Assembly: GCA_037447655.1 (NCBI GenBank)
Contig: JBBHKE010001455.1
Span: 263,868-290,946, forward strand
Direction: 5' to 3'
Length of the DNA stretch: 27,079 nt
From: Zygnema cylindricum
Lineage: Eukaryota > Streptophyta > Zygnematophyceae > Zygnematales > Zygnemataceae
Each line of letters starts with the position of its first letter. Position 1 is the stretch's first letter. Below are positions 9,355 through 18,500 of the stretch, piece by piece. The notes beneath the pieces are model-generated. The model worked only from the letters and a program-made list of their open reading frames with translations, was not told where the DNA came from and did not search any database. The position numbers and the translations under genes were made by a program.

Positions 9355-9645
9355 TACGTGACCTTTCCACGCGTAAACGTTTCACACGTCTGGTGATTGG
9401 CTAGTGTCCTCCTTGAGAACACTAACGAATCACTAGACGAAGTGACCATTTGTTTCAAGAACTCATAATCAACGGTCGACGTTGTCGCCCAAAAGTTTGG
9501 GGAATCTTGACGAATCTTCAGTAATCATGTTTTATAAAATAAAAAAAACAGTACGGCCTTGTACGGCAATGAGCTGGATCTGTACAAAAATGCACTTTTT
9601 CAAGTAAACAACCCCACTTTTTCGCTTGATGGAGGTTCACCCTAA

Positions 9646-11714
9646 AACCGTGGATCGTTTATCATGCATAGAGGAATAATTGTCATCCGATTCTTTGTTA
9701 CTGATTGTAGTTATACTAAACAAAATAGTGTTGCTACTACTTCAGTAAAGTAATGAAGTGCCAAATGACGTGGCTGGTTTTGAACCGTTTAAATAATTAG
9801 AGTTTCATAAAGAGAGAAGCTACACCGCCAATCGTTATTACTGTTTAGAAATTATTAGTGTTATAAATTAATTAACTTTATTAACACTAATTTGAGTTTT
9901 TTAAAGATTTCGAAAAAAAAAGTTTACTCCAATTGATCCATAATGTTGATTTGGGTACAACGGATCTGCCATCATGATCTTCATTGTAAAATAGGTCAAA
10001 GTACAAAAACTGACAAATCATACACCGTCGTGTCCTTTTACTCTAATTTATTCATAACTTTAATTTCGGTTTTCTCTTGTATAATTAATACGCGATCAAT
10101 ATATTTAAACTAAAAAAGGTACGATCCCATTCTGCCAACAAATTTGTGTGGCTTGTAATTACGCGCCACGACTCGGTATAGAAAACCGCCTTAACGAGCA
10201 CAATATTTAGTCAAAAGTAGCATGCGAAATACTACGAAATTCAACGAATGCAAATGACACTGCTATAGGTTGATACAAATGAAATTTGTTGTCCACAATG
10301 TGATATGGAAAAGGTGGAACGTGATCTCGAGCCACCAAAGAAAAGCCCTATGTGAGGAAAATACAGTTTTTTCCACTTTAGGGACGACATTTGAGAGAAT
10401 GTGGAGGCCATCTAAAATAGAACAGGAGGAGATATCAACAGCCAACAAAGCTCAACAACTATAAAATGTTGTTGAGGCAACCCTACATACAAGAATAAAA
10501 CCAAAACTGTCACTCGAGATTGGAAGGCCAACTAATTGATGGGCAAACGTTTTCCCAAGCCGATCATAAATCCCATGGTCGATTTGGCGAAATGATACAG
10601 TAAAATTTTGGTCGTCAAAGTCTTTAACATAAGTGAAAAAAACAGTCGTTGGTGGTAACGTCTGCACGGGGTATAAGGGACGCTGAGCAAAACATTGAGG
10701 ACGAATGACAAACTCAACTTGAGAGCCGCACAACTTTGAAGGTCTTCGCGGTGCAAGAGGTATACATGAGCACCAAGCTACACAACTACATACTTTAACA
10801 GATAAATAGATTGTACATTGTTACTTCGTAAAGTGATAGTAGACAGACATAACTTCGTCTTGGGACGCACAATATGCGTTTTATCTGCAATCGAATGGAA
10901 TATAAAACAAAAAAAAATTGTAATAGATACTCGCAAATCGCAAAGGTGGGTCGAAGCAAAACGACGTGCCACTAAAAGATTTTCTAAACGAGTGGGGTTC
11001 TGCTATCTTAATGTGGCAATATCAACGAGCAACTCGAGAAATTTTGCCGAAACGACCCGGGTGAACATTGCGTTGCAGTCTACCCGTGGCAGAGGCGTGT
11101 GTGGTACGAAAAAAACAAAGACGAGGAGTGTAAAACACGTCGCTTCTGCGAGGTCATGAAAGTGATAGCCGATAGTGCTATTATTTTGTCTTTTGCGTAT
11201 ATGAGTGTTGAAAGAGGATGCTATGCAAAAAGTGGGCGTTGATCACCTGGTTGACGTCGTAACGAGAGGAAACTGCCACCACCCTCAACTCTCGTCATTG
11301 TCCAAATGATAAGATTTGCCGAAATTTTTATTAAAAAAACCTCGACAAATTGAAAAGTCCAGTGTGGAGACGTGACTAAATTCTATTTTTGAAATAACCA
11401 ATCCAAGGCCAATTCGACAAGATTGATTAAAATACAAATATAAAGTAAAGCCAACCAATCAAAACCCTCAGAGCTATTACACAAAAGGTGGGAAAAACAA
11501 GATGGAATTTTGTCTATAAGTAAAGGCTAGTGGAAATAGTCGCTTTTGAATAATAGGGCACGTAAGTGAAGAAAAAGTTGTGTGAGAAATAGTAAAAAAA
11601 ACGAAATGTGGGAGAGGACCGATAGTGATTGACCCGATTAGGCCCCAACTAAAAAAGTAGAGGGGTTAAGTTCGGTACGAGAAGAATGCAATTTAAAAAT
11701 GGTTTCAATTGAAT
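9646..11714. other. Low-feature region left of the outer copia element
   Basis: No element termini or conserved coding regions are recognised, apart from the minus-strand frame at 10452-10800. Small plus-strand frames at 10270-10464 and 10818-11159 have no recognisable motif. An imperfect hairpin (ATTAGTGTTA...TAACACTAAT) lies at 9854-9891. Confidence 0.3.
10452..10800 (-). CDS. Possible exon or relic, unknown protein
   Basis: The minus-strand frame is open from about 10800 to 10452. It contains a stretch with ordinary protein composition (EFVIRPQCFAQRPLYPVQ; later FFTYVKDFDDQNF and IDHGIYDRLGKTFAHQLVG) alternating hydrophobic and polar residues, suggestive of beta strands. A TTGTGTAG acceptor-like site is near 10785. 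A further frame lies downstream at 10263-10448. No family is recognised and no conserved catalytic motif is visible. It could be an exon of an unrecognised gene or a decayed coding insert. Confidence 0.25.
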
Positions 11715-11719
11715 ACATG
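11715..11719. repeat. Left target-site duplication (ACATG) of outer copia
   Basis: ACATG abuts the left LTR at 11720. The identical ACATG is at 24310-24314 immediately after the right LTR. A 5-bp duplication is standard for copia integrases. Confidence 0.85.
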
Positions 11720-12786
11720 TGTAACTCTGAGACCTCAATAGGACCTCAGAGTAAGCATCTCATACAAAGCCTTTAGGATAACCGTGAACCCTTTGTCTTT
11801 CAGCACGAATAACAGCCACCGTGGCAAACAAAAGCTTTAACCACCTTCACCCTTGTGAAGGCAAGACTCCCTTGAGTCCATAGCAAAAATAATCTTTGAA
11901 TTTGCTCCCATGAGCAGTAAGGTATAGAGGGTCAAAGTTGACCTTTTGTACAGAAGCTCTCTAGGAGAGAGCGTCCTATCTACCAATTTTTCTAAGTCTT
12001 ATCTCTCTCACAAACTCTATCTACTGGTGTACGGCACCAATCATATTACAATGCCGTACATAAAAGTACAACTGTCGGCGTACTTTATATACGGAATTTG
12101 TACGATATGGCCTAAATGTCGACACATGTCATATCTAGATTCGGTCCCGTAATTCTCGCAGATGCCGCGATCCAACGTAATCGTGCCACGTGTCATCCGA
12201 TGTGGCGATGACCACAAACCGTCGAGAATCTCTTCCGCGATCTCGACTTTCTTTTCGGCCGTCCGATTGAATGCAAATTTCAATCGTAGCCGTCATAAAT
12301 GCTTGTGTGGTATTTGTTTCGTAAAAGAAACAAAATGCGCGGTACTTGTTTTTTATCCAAACTGAAATCTGTACGTTTACATAACTGGATCTATGTATTC
12401 GTAAACATCCGCCGTTAAATGATTTTTCCTACTTGTTAACATTTAAATAAATATCAAACCCAATAGTATGTATCGTAACTTCTAGACTTAGCGGTTAATG
12501 ATACCGGCTATTGGCGTTCTAACGATCGACAGGTACCATGATCAAATCCTGATTCCAACATAGTCCTTTAAGTAAATAAACCTACCTATTTGTAAATTAA
12601 CTAATATATTTCCCGTAAACCTCTGGATAGCCTAGGTAGCCATGGCTCTAACTTCCTCTCAAACTTTTCAGTGACAACAACAAGTGTGGGAGTTGGAGAA
12701 AGAAGTTAGAGGCAGACTGCCTCGGCTTCTTTCTATATTCCAATTTAGACCTAGAAAATAATAAAATAACCATCGATTTATAAACA
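11720..12786 (-). repeat. 3' LTR of outer copia (1067 bp)
   Basis: Minus-strand sequence begins TGTTTATAAATCGATGG at 12786 and ends ...GAGTTACA at 11720, giving TG...CA ends. It contains a TATA box (TATATAAA, 12084-12091), a G-box CACGTG (12187-12192), the CTCTCT/AGAGAG hairpin (about 11956-11972), the three small hairpins (11844-11916) and a plus-strand tRNA-like segment (about 12488-12552). Confidence 0.9.
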
Positions 12787-12792
12787 CCCCTT
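12787..12792 (-). promoter_or_regulatory. Polypurine tract of outer copia
   Basis: AAGGGG on the minus strand lies directly upstream of the 3' LTR, matching AAGGGGAG of the inner element. It would prime plus-strand DNA synthesis. Confidence 0.7.
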
Positions 12793-12839
12793 ATTTTCTA
12801 GTCAATCTTTAATTTTAGACCACACTTCTCTCTGTAGAA

Positions 12840-13447
12840 AAAATAGTTTAGGGGAAGGCACAAGTTTGGTCATCCTATCTGCTACCATCTCACTATCTAG
12901 TCGGTACTCTAAACTGATTATTTTGTTTTCCATTTTCTCTCTAACAAAGCTGAGTCTAATGTCCACGTGTTTAGCTTTAAAATGTGTTTAGGATTGGCAG
13001 AAATAGCGATTGCTGCCTGATTATCACAAAATATTTTTTGCACACCACTCTTAAGGTGACCAAGCTCACCAAGCAAAGACTTGACCCACATCAATTCTTT
13101 TACAACAGAGCAAGAGGCCTATACTCAGCCTCCATGGTGGATTGAGCAATAACCTTTTGCTGTTTGCTACTCCAATAGCAAGCCCCATCACCCACATATA
13201 ATACATATCCAGAAGTATATCTCCTCATCGGAGCATCACCATAACTGGCATCACTCCAAGTAGTGATGTCAGAATTCTCCCCACCTAAGTGCAACCATAG
13301 ATCCCTAATTCCTGTCAAATATATAAGGACTCTCTTAGCTGCCTCCCAGTCTTTCTTAGTGGGAGCATTTAGACTTCTACTCAACACTCCTACAGCTGCA
13401 GCTAAATCAGGCCAGGTATAATTCATAAAATAGATTATGCTTCCCAC
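12840..13447 (-). pseudogene. Outer copia RNase H domain, broken
   Basis: The frame from 13447 to 13100 covers the RT connection and RNase H start. The blocks GSIIYFMNYTWPDLAAAVG, TWSDASYG (catalytic Asp) and STMEAEY (catalytic Glu) are visible, followed by a stop. Past a frameshift, 12980-12935 encodes KAKHVDIRLSFVRE, which keeps the conserved His that the inner copy has lost. The end retains a diverged MTK-x-V block before the PPT. Non-functional. Confidence 0.8.
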
Positions 13448-14561
13448 TACTTACTTGTAAGGAATAGTCTACATGAACTTCTGTTCTTCAAGACTTAATT
13501 CCTCGTCTAATACTATGACTCCTTCCTCACTCCCCTCACTTCCCTTCTTTAACTCCATTGGAGTTGTACAACTATTAGCTTTATCCATCTGAATTTTTTC
13601 CAACATGTTCCCTATTGCTTATTTTTGAGTCAATCTTATAATCTTTCTTTTCTCAGTCTCTTTCTACTTGAATTCCCAAAATATATTTTACTTCCCCCAT
13701 ATCCTTCATTTAAAATCTCCCCTTAAGATCGATTTTCAGTTTATTAATTTTTTCCATTGATTTACTTAAAACTAGTAAATCATCAACATAAATTCCAATA
13801 AATATAATACCTTCCTCATCTTCAAAAACATAGATTGAGTGATGTGAGCTGATGCGGATATATCCCAGACCAGTAAGAAACTCATCAAGTTTCTAATTCC
13901 ACTGTCGAGGCGCCTGTTTCAAACTGTTAAGGGATTTAATTAGCCGGTATACCTTACTCTCTTCTCCTTCCTCCACAAATCCTTCGGGTTGTCGCATGAA
14001 GATTTCCTCTTCTAACTCTCTATGCAAAAAAGTTGTCTTGATGTCCATCTAGTGTACCTCCATGTCTTCCGCTGCAGCTAGACTGAGAAGTATGCAGACG
14101 GAGGGAAATCTAACGATCGGGGCAAAGGTTTCCTCGAAGTCGATTCCTTCTTTCTGTGTAAATCCTTTTGTCACTAATCGGGCTTTGTAACGCTCAACGG
14201 TGTTATCTAGGTTCAATTTTAATTTGAAAACCCACTTACAACCGATTGGTTTTCGGTTAGGTGGACAGTCCACTAGCCCCCAAGTATTGGCTGCCATAAT
14301 TGAGGCCATCTCCTTATTGATGGCTGTCTTCCACTGGTTCCTTTTTGGACAAGTCCTCGCCTCTCTATAAGTTTGAGGTTCATCTTGATGAGATAGTTTT
14401 GTTACCTTGTTATTAACCTGTTTTTCTTGTAATCTTTTACTACTTCTCCTCCCCCCCTCAAAATCTGTGGCTAGAATAGATGGTTCTCGTGGGTTCTTTC
14501 GAACATTCTCGGCTTCTCCCCTATCCCTTGATTCCGAATCAATTTCCATCACGTCTTCCAC
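13448..14561 (-). pseudogene. Outer copia reverse transcriptase, broken
   Basis: Homologous to the inner RT. The intact stretch 14561-14049 includes the linker GGRRSSKRLQEKQVNN, W-V-F-K-L-K-L and FAPIVRFPSVCILLS; a stop (TAG, where the inner copy has Gln) follows immediately. Downstream the frame still encodes MDIKTTFLH, LKQAPRQWN and the catalytic YVDD (13779-13790), but at least six further stops occur. It retains a TTP-containing connection block near 13560-13600 that is missing from the inner element. Confidence 0.85.
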
Positions 14562-15019
14562 TCGGGTAGAGTTGTCACTAGAGTTTCTACAGCCGAGTTC
14601 TTTTCGGTCTGATTTGTACCTGCAAGAATGTCATCTTCTCTAAAACCTAGATGGTTACGAAGTTCAAAGTCATCGAAATTTTCTTACTCAAATCTGATTT
14701 TTACTAACTTTGTATACTTGAAGGGATCCACAAACTTTCATTCATCCATAAATACTAGATGCATAACTAAGATTATATCTTCCCTTTTTAGATCATAAAA
14801 TCTATATCCTTAGGATCCTCATCATATCCTTATAAGTATCCTTGTTTTCTTTAGGATCGAGCTTCTAATTAAACCGATCTGTATCTAGTCTGAATACTTG
14901 ACTGCCGAAAACCTTTAAGTGAGATATGTCGGGTTTCCGGCCTGTCCATCTCTCATAAGGTGTTTGATCTTTTATAGCTGAAGTAAGAACTCTATTTTTG
15001 AGGTAATTAGCACAGTTCA

Positions 15020-15603
15020 TTGCTTGTGCCCAAAACCCTTTTCCTATCTTCTAGTCCGACAACATACTTCTTGCACTATCACTTAGTGTCCTATTTAATC
15101 TTTCAGCTACCCCATTCTATTGAGGTTTTTTGGAACTGTTTTTTGGTGTTGGATTGCATATTCCCTCAGAAAATCCTCAAACTGGTTAGAAGTATACTCT
15201 CCACCATTGTCACTCCTTACTCTCTTGATTGGAGTTTTATGGAGTTTTTTGCTCCATGCTTTATATTCTCTAAAACAATCTTGAGCTTTTGACTTGTTTT
15301 TCAAAAAATACACCCTAGAATACCGAGACCAATCATCAGTGATAGTCATCATAAATCTCTTCCCCCCCAAAGAGGGCACTTTGGCTGGTCCCCAAATATC
15401 TGTGTGTACTAAATCTAGAATTTTTTCTCCCCTATAAGTGGTTGTTTTGGGAAAAGGCAATCTGTGTGCTTTACCTTGAGCACATCCACTACAATCACTT
15501 AGATTCTCACTCTCACTGAAATGAATTCCTTCCACCACTCACATCTTTTTCATGTCTCTTAGCTTATCTAGATTCACATGCCCAAGCCTTTTATGCCACA
15601 TCA
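15020..15603 (-). pseudogene. Outer copia integrase core, broken
   Basis: Minus-strand blocks include WHKRLGHVNLDKL (zinc-binding His pair), then a stop, DCSGCAQGK (Cys pair), HTDIWGP (first catalytic Asp) and VRSDNGGEY (second Asp at 15209-15211). The catalytic Glu of the NGVAER block is at 15102-15104, 107 bases downstream rather than 108, so a one-base deletion puts it out of frame. An extra stop also lies just before it in the shifted frame. Confidence 0.85.
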
Positions 15604-16019
15604 TTATATCATTACACCAGCATAATAAAGTTTGTTCTTTTCATTGCTTAAAATCAGCCTAAACATCCCTTGGCTACCTTTTTCAGCGGTGAAATAAACT
15701 TCCTTCTCAAAACTAACAGTAATGACTCCTTTCGTAGTGCTAGTATCAAAACCCTTATCATCTAATACAGACGTAGAGATGAGGTTTTTGTTCTGCTGTG
15801 GAATAAACAATACATCGGAGATTGTAACTATGGATGTCTTTCCTTCTACCAACACTTTCATATCTACCGATCCTACAAGAGTAGTAGTGACTATCCTCCC
15901 ATCCTTGTACTCTATCTCTACGGTGGGAATCTTTCTTATCTTAGTGAACAGGTGTTTATCCTTACACATGTGCACGGAGGCACCTGAATCTACAATCTAG
16001 CATGCTTAACCTTTCAATC
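15604..16019 (-). pseudogene. Outer copia protease, broken and split from its N-terminus
   Basis: The aspartic protease motif DSGAS lies at 15976-15990, with a stop codon (TAG) two codons upstream. The domain continues MCKDKHLFTKIRKIPTVEIEY through DVLFIPQQNKNL and SQGMFRLIL, then ends at a stop at 15604. The upstream coding sequence is 6.1 kb away at 22140 because the inner element inserted here. Confidence 0.85.
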
Positions 16020-16024
16020 CACCG
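16020..16024. repeat. Left target-site duplication (CACCG) of inner copia
   Basis: CACCG precedes the 5' LTR and recurs at 22135-22139 after the 3' LTR. Both copies lie within the outer element's gag-pol sequence. Confidence 0.9.
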
Positions 16025-16179
16025 TGTTGAAAAGAGGTAATTAATAGTTCACTTCCCTATTTTACTTTTGCTTTAAAGAAAGAGAGTGAGGATTAAAGGC
16101 GCGCCATGGCTGCCGCAATATTTAGAAAGTGACAGTTTTTGAAGTAAAGGGTATTTTGGCTAAAATGATGCCTAAGTCC

Positions 16180-16240
16180 AGATTTCAACCTATGACCTCT
16201 AGATTCTCTATAGCCTAACGCTTTAACCATTAAGGCGTTA
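16180..16240 (-). other. tRNA-like (Pol III A/B box) segment in inner LTR
   Basis: The minus strand shows an A-box/D-arm-like TAACGCCTTAATGG and, about 37 bases on, a B-box-like GGTTGAAATCT here (GGTTCAAATCT in the 3' LTR, 21400-21460). In the 3' LTR the D-arm is a perfect CGCCTTAA/TTAAGGCG hairpin (21439-21457). It resembles a degenerate tRNA or SINE head, not a functional tRNA: the anticodon loop is too long and the acceptor stem is not evident. Confidence 0.45.
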
Positions 16241-16441
16241 CGAAACGATACACGTGACGGGTTTAATAAATATATAAATATTAAAGCAACAGCTAATTAA
16301 CAACAGACTAACCAAAAGGAGCAATTTCTGCATGTACGCGAATCTGAACCGTGTAAAATATGTTTTGATCGGACGACCGGCATTATAGCCGCCACGCGAA
16401 ATGAGCTTTTGGCGGCATACGGAGATAGCATCACGCGGTGC

Positions 16442-16585
16442 CACGTGGCGCCACATTATTTGATACCGGAGAAGATGGGAGGAGGAACCATGGCTTCCGA
16501 TTTGACAGGTGTCACCTTGTAGACCTTGTCGTACAATGGTCGTACAATAAGTACATCGCCCATTGTACCTTCTTCTACTATATAG
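16442..16585 (+). promoter_or_regulatory. LTR promoter: G-box and TATA box
   Basis: CACGTG within CCACGTGGCG (16442-16447) lies about 130 bp before TATATAG (16579-16585). The 3' LTR has the same G-box (21662-21667) and TATAAAG (21799-21805). The outer LTRs have CACGTG about 95 bp upstream of TATATAAA. G-boxes bind plant bZIP/bHLH factors; stress- or light-responsive expression is an inference. Confidence 0.6.
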
Positions 16586-16716
16586 TGTTCCTATTGGACT
16601 AGGGTTTAGTAGTAGGTAGTCGTGAGTAGGCAGGCCAAGACTGAGTAAAATTTAGGTACCTCTCTCTCTAAGAGAGCTTGTAACTATAAAGGTCATCTTT
16701 GCCAGCCATAACTTAC

Positions 16717-16787
16717 TGCTCAGGTGAGCAAATTCAGTGATTCTTTTTGCGTTTGACTCAGGGGAGTCTTGTCCTCACAGGGGTGAG
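16717..16787 (+). other. Three consecutive small hairpins in inner 5' LTR
   Basis: TGCTC-AGGT-GAGCA (16717-16730), GACTC-AGGG-GAGTC (16755-16768) and CTCAC-AGGG-GTGAG (16774-16787), each a 5-bp stem with a 4-base purine-rich loop. They recur in the 3' LTR (21938-22008) and both outer LTRs (11844-11916; about 23367-23438). They lie downstream of the TATA box and so would be in the RNA leader. Confidence 0.7.
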
Positions 16788-16913
16788 AGTGGTCAGAATA
16801 TTTGTGTGCCTGGGCGGCGCTTATTCAGCGGGAAAGTAGAAGGGGCAAATATTATCCTAGAGGCTTTAGTTAGGCTGCTCATTCTGTGGGTCAATGGAGA
16901 CCACAGAATTTTA

Positions 16914-16928
16914 GGTTATGGGCCCACC
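16914..16928 (+). promoter_or_regulatory. PBS: complement of initiator tRNA-Met anticodon arm
   Basis: GGTTATGGGCCCACC immediately follows the 5' LTR and is a 15/15 match to the complement of the plant initiator tRNA-Met anticodon stem-loop (GGUGGGCCCAUAACC). The 5' end of the PBS pairs near tRNA nucleotide 40, as in half-tRNA priming known for Drosophila copia, yeast Ty5 and Volvox Osser. The ATG at 16918-16920 is complementary to the CAU anticodon. Confidence 0.85.
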
Positions 16929-18080
16929 CTCTAGGGTGCCTATATTTGATGGATCAGACTTTCTTTATTAGGAAATGATGATGGAGGGAGAACTATTTGA
17001 GAAGCATCTATGGGGCATAGTGTCTGGACAAATTCGATGCCCACCTCCACCTGGGTTTGGAGGGACACGTTTTTCTGGCACCTCCGCCTCTACAGTTGGT
17101 AGAACAGCTGCCACCATCACCGAGGATGAAGATGAGGAAGGAGAGGAGATTGTCATGGAAGGAGAAAAGGAAAGAGTTGCAACTCAAGTGACACCATTGC
17201 CGAAGGCGATACCGGCAGCAGCACCACCAAAAACGGCGATAAGGGTTCAGACCGAAAGATCAGAGTATGAAAAGTGGAACTACAAAGACAAGGTTGCTAA
17301 GCTCTTAATTCTTAAAAGTGTAGCAAACGGCATTGCCATTCCCCTTATGCATGTCAAATCTTCATCTCAGATTTTGGATATCACTAGTTAACAAATATAA
17401 GAGTGGATCATTGCAGCAACAACAGTTGGCCGAAAATAAGATTGCAGCTTATACTTATAAAGGAGGAAGTATGAATAATTATTGCAATGATATAGGAGCA
17501 TTATTTGGAGAGTTAGAGAGTGCAGGTAGCTCATGGTCCGAGAGACAAAGAGTGAACATATTAATGATGAAACTACCTGAAGAGTATGAGAATAGCATTA
17601 ACCGATTGCAAGACATGGGAGATAGCAATTGGAATTGGGATGATACAGTGGGAATGATTTTAGTGAAAGAAAGCACCATAGAGCTTAGGAGAGGGAGTCC
17701 AAGTGTTCAAGCATTGTGTGTAGGAGCTGATTGGCGGAAGCGTGATAAGGAGAGAGGGAAAGATCCTTATCGAATCTTTGGTGGAAGAGGACAAGGAGGT
17801 GGCAGATTTGATAGACAGGGGAGAGGAACTTCTCGAGGAGGATTATGTCACTTCTGCAAGAAACCGGGACACTATATGGCTGATTGTATCAAACTTGCAG
17901 ATCTTCGACTGAAAGATGGTCAAGGAACCCCAAGGGATGGAGGAAAGAAAAAGGCTTTTTTGACTCAAGTTCATGATGAGGAAGTGGAAGGAAAAACTGA
18001 ACCAGAAGAGGAGCTTCAGGAGCTTCTTCTTAATCCGAAAAACATTGAAAAGCATGTTGACATTCCACGGAGACAAAAGT
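16918..18080 (+). pseudogene. Inner copia gag, broken
   Basis: The in-frame ATG inside the PBS (16918) starts MGPPSRVPIFDGSDFLY and meets TAG at 16969-16971, where the outer copy has Trp. The frame reopens at 16975 (MMMEGELFEKHLWG) to 17391. A one-base excess in the T run at 17372-17375 moves the coding into the frame 17333-18556. The domain includes QQQQLAENK, a basic glycine-rich stretch (GGRGQGGGRFDRQGRGTSRGG) and an intact CCHC zinc knuckle CHFCKKPGHYMADC (17846-17887). The outer copy is in frame at the T run, so the shift is a mutation, not programmed frameshifting. An in-frame TAG at 16912-16914 directly upstream supports the PBS ATG as start. Confidence 0.85.
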
Positions 18081-18089
18081 GTGCTTTCG

Positions 18090-18500
18090 GAGGTAAGAGG
18101 GATCCACCAAAGGATGGGTGGATCATAGACTCAGGGGCTTCAATGCATATGTGCAAAGATAAGCGGTGGTTCACTAAACTGAGAAAGATCCCAACAGTTG
18201 AGATAGAGTACGGAGATGGTAGAGTAGAAACCACAAGTCTTGTTGGAACTGTTGACTTGAAGGTTCTAGTTGATGGAAAGGCCTCAATTGTAACACTCTC
18301 AGACGTTCTTTACATTCCACAGCTTAGTAAGAACCTAGTCTCAACAGCTGTCCTAGATGAAAATGAGTTTGAAACAGGAACTAGGAAAGGAATCTTCACA
18401 GCAAGCTTTGATAATGAGGTTTATTTCAAAGCTGAGAAGGGCAGTCAAGGAATGTTCAGAATTGTTCTTTGCAATGAAAAGAGTGTTCTCTACTCGTGTG
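18090..18500 (+). pseudogene. Inner copia aspartic protease domain
   Basis: Part of the frame 17333-18556. The catalytic DSGAS is at 18128-18142, preceded by GWII and followed by MHMCKDKRWFTKLRKIP, an IEYGDGR block, DVLYIPQLSKNLVS and SQGMFRIVL, the usual copia protease layout. The domain itself looks intact, but it cannot be reached in frame from the gag start because of the upstream stop and frameshift. Confidence 0.85.

Larger units (their letters stand above)
6946..9642 (+). mobile_element. B1: outermost family B element (about 715 bp before insertions)
   Basis: The left TIR GGCCGCTTCTCCATCAGGC starts at 6946 and the opposite end (GGAGGTTCACCC) finishes at 9642. TAA flanks it at 6943-6945 and 9643-9645. 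The element's sequence is continuous across 6999 to 8442 when compared with the intact copy B3, so the material at 7003-8441 (B2 plus one TAA) is an insertion. A MULE-like element and a microinversion interrupt it again at 8766-9354. Non-autonomous; TSD size and GG-starting termini suggest PIF/Harbinger. Confidence 0.75.
16025..16913 (+). repeat. 5' LTR of inner copia (889 bp)
   Basis: Starts TGTTGAAAAGAGGTAATT and ends GAATTTTA; the 3' end is set by the PBS and by the 3' LTR/target junction. It lacks the canonical terminal CA. It includes an antisense tRNA-like segment (about 16180-16240), a G-box (16442-16447), a TATATAG box (16579-16585), a CTCTCT/AGAGAG hairpin (16661-16676) and a trio of hairpins (16717-16787). 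Confidence 0.93.

Noticed and set aside
12041-12283. 80-codon minus-strand frame in the outer LTR, also present at 23566-23808
   Set aside because: The two LTR copies differ mainly by amino-acid-changing substitutions (about 12 of 80 residues), and the frame runs over the TATA box, so it is not under coding constraint.
16180-16240. Functional tRNA gene on the minus strand
   Set aside because: The anticodon loop is too long, there is no acceptor stem, and the B box is degenerate, so only a tRNA-like relic is claimed.
17372-17375. Programmed gag-pol frameshift in the inner element
   Set aside because: The outer element reads through the same place in one frame and copia normally has a single gag-pol frame; a one-base insertion in a T run explains it.
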